NCBI GenBank assembly: GCA_905233985.1
Contig: CAJOFA010000030.1
Span: 1-46,785 of the forward strand
From: an uncultured Prevotella sp.
Lineage (GTDB): Bacteria; Bacteroidota; Bacteroidia; Bacteroidales; Bacteroidaceae
Direction: 5' to 3'
DNA length: 46,785 bases
Shown here one piece after another: positions 7,883 to 14,400 of this stretch (within the stretch, counting starts at the first letter, position 1; each line of letters begins with the position of its first letter). The notes under the pieces were generated by a model, which saw only the letters and a program-made list of their open reading frames with translations, ran no database searches and had not been told where the DNA came from. The position numbers and the translations under genes were made by a program.

Positions 7883-7914
7883 CAAAGGTACGCATTTTTT
7901 CGAGAAACAGCAAA
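7883..7914 (-). promoter_or_regulatory. Promoter of the SRP RNA / tRNA-Thr unit
   Basis: On the minus strand TTTG (7914-7911) is followed after 20 bp by TACCTTTG (7890-7883). It faces away from the plus-strand promoter at 7930-7960. Confidence 0.8.
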
Positions 7915-7929
7915 TGTTTCACAAAAAAT

Positions 7930-7960
7930 TTTGTATTTCGCCCGATTATTCGTAATTTTG
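7930..7960 (+). promoter_or_regulatory. Upstream promoter of the DUF4199 operon
   Basis: TTTG (7930-7933), a 19-bp gap and TAATTTTG (7953-7960) form a promoter diverging from the SRP promoter. Together they make an 80-bp divergent module resembling 40019-40100. Confidence 0.6.
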
Positions 7961-7982
7961 ACTTCGTCGAAAGTACTTCCGT

Positions 7983-8040
7983 TCGAGAAAACTCAAAAAA
8001 CTTTTGGTTTTCTGCTCACTTAATCGTACCTTTGCACCCG
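7983..8040 (+). repeat. 58-bp promoter block duplicated upstream of recF
   Basis: This block contains a full promoter, TTTG at 8003-8006, a 20-bp gap and TACCTTTG at 8027-8034. It matches the reverse complement of 20800-20857 at 53 of 58 positions by my count. The match extends some 20 bp upstream of the -33 box, well beyond what promoter function alone requires. It drives the DUF4199 gene at 8082. Confidence 0.85.
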
Positions 8041-8081
8041 TAAATAGTAAATTGTAAATTCGAAAATTGTAAATCACTTCG

Positions 8082-8621
8082 ATGACACCTGAAGAATATC
8101 ACCAGTTAAAGGCATTTGCACGCATTGACGGCGCGTTGATGGCGCTGCTGTGGGTGGGCTGCTTCTACTGCTACATCCATGGCATGGAGAACGTGATGCT
8201 GAGCATGCTGAGCATGATTCTGCTGATCATCACACCCTTCTATGCCGCACGGCGCCTGCGACACTTCCGCGACTACGCCCGTGAAGGCGTCATCACTTTC
8301 GGTCGTGGCTATGCCTACGTCATACTCGTCTTCTTCTATGGCGGGCTGCTGTTTGCCTTGGCACAGTACATCTATTTCGCCTATATGGACAAGGGCTTCC
8401 TGCTGGGGAAGTTCACAGAGATGGTTTCTACCCCCGAGAGTGTGGCATGGCTCCATGCCAACGGGCTGGAGGGCGTCATGAAGGACAGTCTGAGCACCAT
8501 GGCAGAGATGCGCCCGATAGACTACTCGCTGAACATGCTGACGCTGAACATCATTGCAGGCTTCATTGTCGGCCTGCCCATAGCAGCACTCATGAAACAA
8601 AGAGTCGTCAAGAAAGTTTAA
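8082..8621 (+). CDS. DUF4199 domain membrane protein
   Basis: The 179-residue protein has four hydrophobic segments (about 16-33, 37-55, 78-98 and 153-172), matching Bacteroidetes DUF4199 proteins, which have no defined function. It is the first gene of a unit in which a GT2 glycosyltransferase follows 18 bp later; this pairing is common in the phylum as I recall it. A helper role in cell-surface glycan assembly is therefore possible but is inferred from context only. The ATG follows a low-complexity AT spacer rather than a purine-rich ribosome binding site. Confidence 0.8.
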   Translation: MTPEEYHQLKAFARIDGALMALLWVGCFYCYIHGMENVMLSMLSMILLIITPFYAARRLRHFRDYAREGVITFGRGYAYVILVFFYGGLLFALAQYIYFAYMDKGFLLGKFTEMVSTPESVAWLHANGLEGVMKDSLSTMAEMRPIDYSLNMLTLNIIAGFIVGLPIAALMKQRVVKKV

Positions 8622-8639
8622 AGATTAAAGTTGAGAGTT

Positions 8640-9593
8640 ATGGATATATCAGTCATTATCCCCTTATATAATGAGGAGGAGTCGTTACCTGAGCTTTACA
8701 AATGGATAGAACGTGTGATGCAGGACAACGGCTTCAGTTACGAAATCATCTTCGTCAATGATGGTTCTACGGACCATTCGTGGGACGTCATCGAACAGCT
8801 GAAGAAAGAATCGGAGTATGTGCACGGCATCAAGTTCCGCCGCAACTACGGCAAGAGCCCTGCCCTCTACTGTGGCTTTGAAAAGGCACAGGGCGATGTG
8901 GTCATCACCATGGACGCAGACCTGCAGGACTCGCCCGATGAGATTCCTGAACTCTACCGCATGATTAAGCTGGAGGGCTACGACCTCGTGAGCGGTTACA
9001 AGCAGAAGCGTCACGACCCGCTGTCGAAGACACTGCCCACAAAACTGTTTAACGCCACCGCACGTCGTGTGAGCGGCATCAAGAACCTGCACGACTTCAA
9101 CTGCGGACTAAAGGCATATCGGCTTGATGTCGTGAAGAACATTGAGGTGTTCGGTGAGATGCACCGATTCATTCCCTACTTGGCCAAGAACGCCGGTTTC
9201 GACAAGATTGGCGAGAAGGTGGTACACCATCAGAAGCGTCAGTTCGGCAAGTCGAAGTTCATGGGATGGAACCGTTTTGTCAACGGCTATCTGGACCTGA
9301 TGACGCTGTGGTTCCTAGGTACTTTTGGCAAGAAGCCTATGCATGTGTTCGGTTTTCTGGGCACCATCGTGTTCATCATCGGCTTCTGTGCCGCAGCCTT
9401 CCTCGGTATCGAGAAGGCGTGGGCACTCTATAACAACATCCCCATGCGACTGGTGACCAACTCACCGTTCTTCTACATCGCCCTGACGATGATGATGATT
9501 GGTACGCAGCTGTTCCTTACGGGATTCCTCGGTGACCTCATCAGCCGCTCGTCGCAAGGACGCAACGACTACCAGATAGAGAAAACGATTTGA
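8640..9593 (+). CDS. GT2 family glycosyltransferase (DPM1/GtrB-like)
   Basis: The 317-residue protein begins with the GT2 fold (DISVIIPLYNEEESLPEL), has the metal-binding DAD at residues 92-94 and the conserved KFRRNYGKSPAL. Two C-terminal transmembrane helices (about 239-260 and 279-300) place it with polyprenyl-phosphate sugar transferases that charge undecaprenyl phosphate on the cytoplasmic face. The sugar is unknown. I chose ATG 8640 over an in-frame TTG at 8631 because MDISVIIPLYNE is where relatives start and TTG lies in the repetitive spacer. It is the second gene of the DUF4199 unit. Confidence 0.9.
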   Translation: MDISVIIPLYNEEESLPELYKWIERVMQDNGFSYEIIFVNDGSTDHSWDVIEQLKKESEYVHGIKFRRNYGKSPALYCGFEKAQGDVVITMDADLQDSPDEIPELYRMIKLEGYDLVSGYKQKRHDPLSKTLPTKLFNATARRVSGIKNLHDFNCGLKAYRLDVVKNIEVFGEMHRFIPYLAKNAGFDKIGEKVVHHQKRQFGKSKFMGWNRFVNGYLDLMTLWFLGTFGKKPMHVFGFLGTIVFIIGFCAAAFLGIEKAWALYNNIPMRLVTNSPFFYIALTMMMIGTQLFLTGFLGDLISRSSQGRNDYQIEKTI

Positions 9594-9623
9594 GGAAAAG
9601 TAAAAAAGTAAAAAGGTAAATAT
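9594..9623. repeat. Low-complexity spacer (AAAAGTAAAAAGGTAAA)
   Basis: Near-tandem AAAAAGTA/AAAAGGTA units fill the whole gap between two genes up to the start codon. The same motif, longer, lies at 12547-12612. Confidence 0.6.
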
Positions 9624-10166
9624 ATGAAATTTCTGCATCACATAGGAAATTTTAAGAAGAAGGTACGGGGACTGCGTCTTTTACCTTTCTACCTTTTCGC
9701 TGTTTTGTTTCTAACCATCTCCTGCTACAGCATCGACTGCCCGGTGGAGAATGTCGTGGCGACGGTTTACAAGCCATTGAAGAGTGATGGTACGGCAGAC
9801 ACCATTGTCGATACGCTGACCATCCTGTCACGCCGCATCAACGGCACTGACACTACACTACTCGACCACAAGACACAAACCACGCTCTTTCAGTTACCCG
9901 TCGGTTACACGAATCCGGAGGACACACTCATCTTCTGTCTGAAAGACACGGCAACGAAACTGACCTACTACGACACGCTCTATATCAAGAAGGAGAACGA
10001 ACCGCACTTCGAATCGGTGGATTGCAACATCTCCTTCTTCCATACCATCACCGCTACGCGGCTCAGCTCTCATAACGTCATCGACTCCATTGCCATTAAC
10101 AAAAAAGCAGTAAACTATGATCTTTCGACTGAACATTTCCGCATCTATTTCAAGGCTCGCCATTAG
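9624..10166 (+). CDS. DUF6452-like exported protein
   Basis: The 180-residue protein has a long basic N-terminus and a hydrophobic stretch (LLPFYLFAVLFLTISC) ending in a cysteine at a lipobox-like position, so it is probably a lipoprotein. Paired cysteines and many short beta strands follow. It matches Bacteroidetes DUF6452 proteins, which usually precede DUF6048 genes, as here. The hydrophobic core is partly encoded by TTTTACCTTTCTACCTTTTCG, which looks like the reverse of the spacer repeats at 9594 and 12547, so the signal segment may include repeat-derived sequence. The next gene overlaps its end by 50 bp. Function unknown. Confidence 0.7.
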   Translation: MKFLHHIGNFKKKVRGLRLLPFYLFAVLFLTISCYSIDCPVENVVATVYKPLKSDGTADTIVDTLTILSRRINGTDTTLLDHKTQTTLFQLPVGYTNPEDTLIFCLKDTATKLTYYDTLYIKKENEPHFESVDCNISFFHTITATRLSSHNVIDSIAINKKAVNYDLSTEHFRIYFKARH

Positions 10167-10806
10167 CCTGCTGATGCTACTGGCAGCTGGTGGGGTTCAG
10201 GCGCAAAAAATTTTCTCGCTGCAAAAGGACTCCATCCCGCTGTTTCGTGGTTTTCAGGTATCGTTCGACCTGGTGGGAGCAGCACAGCTGGCACTGAGCG
10301 ACTATGGTCAGTATGAGGGTGCGCTGCGCCTGAACCTACACGACCAGTGGTTCCCCATCATCGAGGCCGGTATCGGCAAAGCTAATCACCACGACGATGA
10401 AGTGACAGAACTGAACTACAAGACCACAGCACCATACTTCCGTATCGGTGTAGATGTCAACCTGATGAAGAACAAACATGCTGACAACCGGCTCTATGGC
10501 GGGTTCCGCTATGCCTTCACATCGTATAAAGTAGATATCTCACGCGACGTATTCCCTGACCCTGTGTGGAAATGGGACACGAGTTTCGGCGTACAGGACA
10601 TGCAATGCTCACAGCATTGGGTGGAGGCTGTCTTCGGTATTGATGCCAAGATAGCGGGACCGTTGCACTTGGGCTGGAGCGTGCGCTACAAACGACGCAT
10701 CGCCCACAAGGACGGTGATATCGGCCAGACGTGGTATGTGCCTGGCTACGGCACCTACGGAGATACCAAACTCGGTGGAACTTTCAACGTGATTATTGAC
10801 ATTTAG
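10117..10806 (+). CDS. DUF6048-like outer membrane beta-barrel protein
   Basis: The 229-residue protein has a signal peptide ending at AGGVQAQ (about residue 30), followed by alternating hydrophobic strands with aromatic belts and a C-terminal strand GGTFNVIIDI. This is the pattern of a small outer membrane barrel. Its start overlaps the preceding gene by 50 bp in another frame, which is long for this operon, but the signal peptide only makes sense from this ATG. DUF6452-DUF6048 pairs are conserved in the order, so they may work together in the envelope. Function unknown. Confidence 0.72.
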   Translation: MIFRLNISASISRLAISLLMLLAAGGVQAQKIFSLQKDSIPLFRGFQVSFDLVGAAQLALSDYGQYEGALRLNLHDQWFPIIEAGIGKANHHDDEVTELNYKTTAPYFRIGVDVNLMKNKHADNRLYGGFRYAFTSYKVDISRDVFPDPVWKWDTSFGVQDMQCSQHWVEAVFGIDAKIAGPLHLGWSVRYKRRIAHKDGDIGQTWYVPGYGTYGDTKLGGTFNVIIDI

Positions 10807-10831
10807 AAAAACCACATAAAACTACAAGACA

Positions 10832-11869
10832 ATGGACCAAAAACAAAAGAAACGCCTGCTGTGGCAGATTCCATTTCTCATTGCGCTGATTGGAGGCACC
10901 ATCTGGGTTATCAAGAACCAGCACGATATGCCTTATCAGAACAACAAGGGAATGATTTTCGGCACCGTATATGAAATCTCTTACCAGTACGACGCCAATC
11001 TCCAGCAGGAGATAGAGCAGCAGATGCGCCTCGTTGACCAGGCGCTGTCAATGTTCAATCAGGAGTCCGTCATCTCGCACGTCAGCAAGAACGAGTCCTA
11101 CGACCTGAAGAGCGACGCCGGAAAGATGTTTCTGGAGGTGTTTAATCTGGCAGAAGACATTTCCAAAGATACCGAGGGTGCGTTCGACATCACCGTTGCC
11201 CCGCTGGTCAATGCCTGGGGCTTTGGTTTCAAAAACGATGCCATGCCATCTACCGAAACGATAGATAGCCTCCGTCAGTTGGTAGGGTACGAGAAAATCT
11301 GCTATCAGGACGGAGCCATCAAGAAGAGCGACCCGCGTATCACTCTTGACTGCTCTGCCATTGCCAAGGGCTATGGCTGTGACGTCGTGGCACACTATCT
11401 GGAAAACAAGGGCATCAAGAACTACATGGTGATGATTGGTGGCGAGATTGTCACACGTGGCATCAACCCCACCCGACTGCCTTGGCGCATCGGTGTCACC
11501 AAGCCCACCGACGACACGCTCAGCATTGAGAGCGAGAACCAGACCGTGCTGAACGTCACCGACAAGGCCATGGCCACCAGTGGTAACTACCGCCGCTTCT
11601 ACTATAAGAACGGCAAGAAATATGCTCACACCATCGACCCCAAGAGCGGCTATCCCGTGCAACACTCGCTACTCTCCGCCACCGTGCTGACCGACGACTG
11701 TGCCACCGCTGACGCCTACGCCACGTCATTCATGGTCATGGGCATCGACCGCGCCAAGAAAGTGCTGCAACGCCACAAGGAGCTGATGGCCTACTTCATC
11801 TATAGCGACGAAGACGGACAACTCGCCGTCTGGTATTCGCCGACACTGGAAGAAAAGCTTGACAAGTGA
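10832..11869 (+). CDS. apbE: FAD:protein FMN transferase (ApbE)
   Basis: The 345-residue protein has an N-terminal membrane anchor (about 10-27) and the ApbE fold. Recognisable motifs are MFNQESVISHVSKN, AIAKGYGCDVV, MIGGEI, HTIDPKSGYP and TADAYAT, which bind FAD and a divalent metal. ApbE attaches FMN to a threonine of periplasmic redox subunits such as those of Nqr and Rnf complexes. No target gene lies in this window. It is followed by a Crp-like regulator whose ATG lies 3 nt after the stop, so the two are translated from one message. Confidence 0.93.
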   Translation: MDQKQKKRLLWQIPFLIALIGGTIWVIKNQHDMPYQNNKGMIFGTVYEISYQYDANLQQEIEQQMRLVDQALSMFNQESVISHVSKNESYDLKSDAGKMFLEVFNLAEDISKDTEGAFDITVAPLVNAWGFGFKNDAMPSTETIDSLRQLVGYEKICYQDGAIKKSDPRITLDCSAIAKGYGCDVVAHYLENKGIKNYMVMIGGEIVTRGINPTRLPWRIGVTKPTDDTLSIESENQTVLNVTDKAMATSGNYRRFYYKNGKKYAHTIDPKSGYPVQHSLLSATVLTDDCATADAYATSFMVMGIDRAKKVLQRHKELMAYFIYSDEDGQLAVWYSPTLEEKLDK

Positions 11870-11871
11870 AC

Positions 11872-12546
11872 ATGAATCCCGAACTGAAGATATACGACAA
11901 GCTGCTGCAGTTTCCGCTGTTTCAGGGTATGAGCTATGCGGAGCTGATGCAGGTTGTGGCGCATACCAAGATGGGATTCGTGAAGATGACAGCCGGTCAG
12001 CGCATCGTACGCGAGGGGGATGTGTGTAACCCACTTTATTTCCTCATCAACGGCACTATGAAAGCCGAGACCGGGTCGGATGGTCATAGCTACAGCGTGG
12101 AAGAAGACATCAGTGCACCCTACATGATACAGCCTGAACGACTCTTCGGCATGTACCAGCGCTACAGTTCATCGTTCAAGACCGTCACACCGTGCCACTT
12201 CATCACCATCGACAAGCAGGAGGTGATGCTGCTGTTGGAGACACAGATGACCTTCCGTATCAACATGCTCACGCTGCTGACCACCGACATACAGCGCATG
12301 ACACATCAGCCGTGGCGTCAGGCTCCCCAGTCGCTCAACTTGCGACTGACGCGTTTCTTCATCCAGCACACGCTACGCCCGGCAGGAAGCAAGGTGTTCC
12401 GCATCACGATGGTACAACTGGCTGAGGAACTGAACTGCAAGCGCAGGGATGTGTCGGTAGCTCTCAACGATATGCAGGAAAAGCAACTGCTCACCTTCAG
12501 CCGTGGGTGCATCAGCATCCCGTCGCTCGAACGAATGCTGATGTAA
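11872..12546 (+). CDS. Crp/Fnr family transcriptional regulator
   Basis: The 224-residue protein has a cyclic-nucleotide-binding-type jelly roll (about 20-135, including GQRIVREGDVCNPLYFLINGTMK) and a C-terminal winged helix (VQLAEELNCKRRDVSVALNDMQEK). No cysteine cluster typical of Fnr iron-sulfur sensing is seen. I chose ATG 11872; an in-frame GTG at 11866 overlaps the apbE stop. Signal and targets are unknown; the position behind apbE suggests a redox or energy signal, which is inference. Confidence 0.88.
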   Translation: MNPELKIYDKLLQFPLFQGMSYAELMQVVAHTKMGFVKMTAGQRIVREGDVCNPLYFLINGTMKAETGSDGHSYSVEEDISAPYMIQPERLFGMYQRYSSSFKTVTPCHFITIDKQEVMLLLETQMTFRINMLTLLTTDIQRMTHQPWRQAPQSLNLRLTRFFIQHTLRPAGSKVFRITMVQLAEELNCKRRDVSVALNDMQEKQLLTFSRGCISIPSLERMLM

Positions 12547-12612
12547 AGGTAAAAGGGTAAGAAGGTGAAAAGGTAAAAAAGTAAGAAAGTAAAAAGGGTA
12601 AAAAGGAAAGAG
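12547..12612. repeat. 66-bp low-complexity spacer (AAAAGGTAAGAAGGT type)
   Basis: Degenerate 7-9 bp units built from AAAAGGTA, AAGAAAGTA and AAAAAGTA run from the regulator stop to the next start codon. On the minus strand the repeat translates to a run of Leu/Phe/Tyr (FLFTLFTFLLFYLF), which makes false membrane ORFs. Confidence 0.8.
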
Positions 12613-13155
12613 ATGAAAACAATAGCATTCTTCGCACTTCTATTCGTGTTGCTGTCCTGCTCAGGTCCGCAGCAGCCTAAGTCTTTCAATAACGTGCTGA
12701 CCAGCGCCGACAGCCTCAGCATCCGCTTGGGCAACAGTGAGAACATCATCTATCACAGCGACTCACTGGGCTTCGACATCGTCTATCCTTCATGCCTCGT
12801 TCACCAGCCCGTAGGTGACGACCAGATGGAAGTGTTTCTCAGCGATGACCTCTCCCTGTCGTTCATGGTGATGGATCTCAACAATAGCGAGGACGTGGTG
12901 CGCACACCTGGTCTCGTCATGAACGGCATGGGCGCCGAGCTCCTGGAAGCAGGTGACGACTACAGCATCCACACCGGTCAGGAGGGAGAACTGGAATACT
13001 ACACGAAGATTTTGGAAGACAGCACACGTATCATTACCGTCATCCTGCGCTACCTGCCCCAACAGGCCGATGCCGTGGAGGGGCTGAAGCAGATGGTTCA
13101 CGACTTCAAGCCAACCATAGCCCGCCCCGCCACCGAGAACGAGATATCACGCTAG
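12613..13155 (+). CDS. Hypothetical lipoprotein
   Basis: The 180-residue protein has a lipoprotein signal (VLLSC, Cys16). The mature part is acidic with short strands and no cysteine beyond the anchor; I do not recognise the family. Spacing behind a repeat-filled gap suggests the same transcription unit as apbE and the regulator. Its TAG stop overlaps the stop of the convergent hydrolase gene in the shared sequence CTAG (13152-13155), so no separate terminator exists between them. Confidence 0.75.
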   Translation: MKTIAFFALLFVLLSCSGPQQPKSFNNVLTSADSLSIRLGNSENIIYHSDSLGFDIVYPSCLVHQPVGDDQMEVFLSDDLSLSFMVMDLNNSEDVVRTPGLVMNGMGAELLEAGDDYSIHTGQEGELEYYTKILEDSTRIITVILRYLPQQADAVEGLKQMVHDFKPTIARPATENEISR

Positions 13156-14210
13156 AAATTCTTGCGGACGCCCTGCCACTCAGGGAATTTCATCTTGAGG
13201 TATTCATCGTCGAGGAAAAGGGCAGATTGTCCCACCTTGCCTTTCAACTGCCAGTCAAGCCACTTCACAACAGCCTTGGCATAGTTGCCACCATGCGCTT
13301 CGTAATAAGTGCCACTGTGACCGTCCTTCGAGTTCAGCATGACCACAGGGATGTTGTCGGCTATGCGCTCGTAGTCCTTCTGTGCATTGGCGTAAGCAAT
13401 GTCGCCAGGACCGCCAATCATGTAGAACATCGGCGTATGAAGGTTCTTCAGAGACTCTTTTGTCGTACCCATCATCTCCATATCGCCGATACCGGAGTTC
13501 AACATCACACAGGTCTTGATACGCGGATCGTAAGCCACACCCAACACCTGGGCACCACCACACGACTGTCCCATCGCTGCCACATGGTCGAGAGCCAGAC
13601 AATGATAGTATTCCGAGCCAGCAGTAGCATTCTGCTCCGTCAGCCAATCCAGGACCTCTAACAGCATCTTCGGATAGGTGCTGAAGGCAGGACCTGCAGG
13701 AGGAGCCTGCTTCTTCGACTTCTTGGCTTTCTTTTGAGCCTCCTCACGCTGTCTGGCCTGCTGCTCTTCCTGAGCCTTGCGCTCCTCGGCCGTCAAGGGA
13801 AGAATCTTCTCTCCGTTCGCCATGATGACCTCACCCTTGGTTTCGGGATAGGCAGCCCTCAGCACGCCCCTCCATTGTGCCATCACGTCGGCCTCGTCGT
13901 AAGGACCAATGGCAGCAGCCACATAACCATAGGAAGCCACCTCACTCAGCAGCAGGCGCATCTCCACGTTGTTATTGAAACAGGCACCGTTGGCATAGAC
14001 AATGACAGGCAGGGTCCCCTGTTTGGCCACCACCTCTTTCAGGTTCTGAGGACGATATACCGTAAAGCCCGGGCAGGAAGCATCGCCCACCACTTCTGAC
14101 TTGAAAGGTCCAGTACCGCCTTCTTCCACTACTTGTTGTTGAGTTGTCTGGGCATTCATCAGCCTCATGCTTGCCGCGATCATCATCGCTGTCATGAATA
14201 GTTTTTTCAT
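13152..14210 (-). CDS. Secreted alpha/beta hydrolase (dienelactone hydrolase / chlorophyllase-like)
   Basis: The 352-residue protein has a signal peptide (MKKLFMTAMMIAASMRLMNAQ) and an alpha/beta hydrolase core. The nucleophile elbow is GQSCGG (Gly-X-Ser-X-Gly), with an oxyanion-type VIVYANGACFNN segment before it. A Lys/Gln/Glu-rich segment (EERKAQEEQQARQREEAQK onward to KKSKKQAPPAG) interrupts the fold between strands, probably as a surface loop. Histidine of the triad is likely in DGHSGTYYEAHGG near the end. Relatives hydrolyse esters; the substrate is unknown. It has its own promoter at 14241-14272. Confidence 0.8.
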   Translation of the reverse strand: MKKLFMTAMMIAASMRLMNAQTTQQQVVEEGGTGPFKSEVVGDASCPGFTVYRPQNLKEVVAKQGTLPVIVYANGACFNNNVEMRLLLSEVASYGYVAAAIGPYDEADVMAQWRGVLRAAYPETKGEVIMANGEKILPLTAEERKAQEEQQARQREEAQKKAKKSKKQAPPAGPAFSTYPKMLLEVLDWLTEQNATAGSEYYHCLALDHVAAMGQSCGGAQVLGVAYDPRIKTCVMLNSGIGDMEMMGTTKESLKNLHTPMFYMIGGPGDIAYANAQKDYERIADNIPVVMLNSKDGHSGTYYEAHGGNYAKAVVKWLDWQLKGKVGQSALFLDDEYLKMKFPEWQGVRKNF

Positions 14211-14240
14211 CGTTTTTCAATTAAATGTTTCTTAGGTTGG

Positions 14241-14272
14241 CAAAGGTACTACAAGTTTTCGGAACCTCCAAA
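14241..14272 (-). promoter_or_regulatory. Promoter of the secreted hydrolase gene
   Basis: On the minus strand TTTG (14272-14269), a 20-bp gap and TACCTTTG (14248-14241) lie about 30 bp before the ATG. Confidence 0.8.
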
Positions 14273-14365
14273 CAATTTCATCAATTTTCTTTCATTTTAC
14301 AGCCGTTAACCGTTAAAGATTATTATAAGAATGACTTAACAGAAGCGTATTTGCAGGATATTCCT

Positions 14366-14373
14366 TATCTTTG
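14366..14373 (+). promoter_or_regulatory. -7 box (TATCTTTG) of the M3 peptidase gene
   Basis: TATCTTTG lies 27 nt before the chosen ATG at 14401. The -33 element is not clear. This box overlaps an upstream in-frame start, which argues against the longer reading. Confidence 0.65.
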
Positions 14374-14400
14374 CAGGTTAAGAAAAAAGAAGACGACAAA

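Noticed and set aside
12318..12749. 143-codon minus-strand ORF with Leu/Phe-rich membrane-like segment
   Set aside because: The hydrophobic run is the antisense translation of the spacer repeat at 12547-12612, and the rest is antisense to two real genes.
13152..13155. Shared stop codons (CTAG) of convergent genes as a regulatory signal
   Set aside because: The overlap is minimal and common between convergent genes; nothing else points to regulation.
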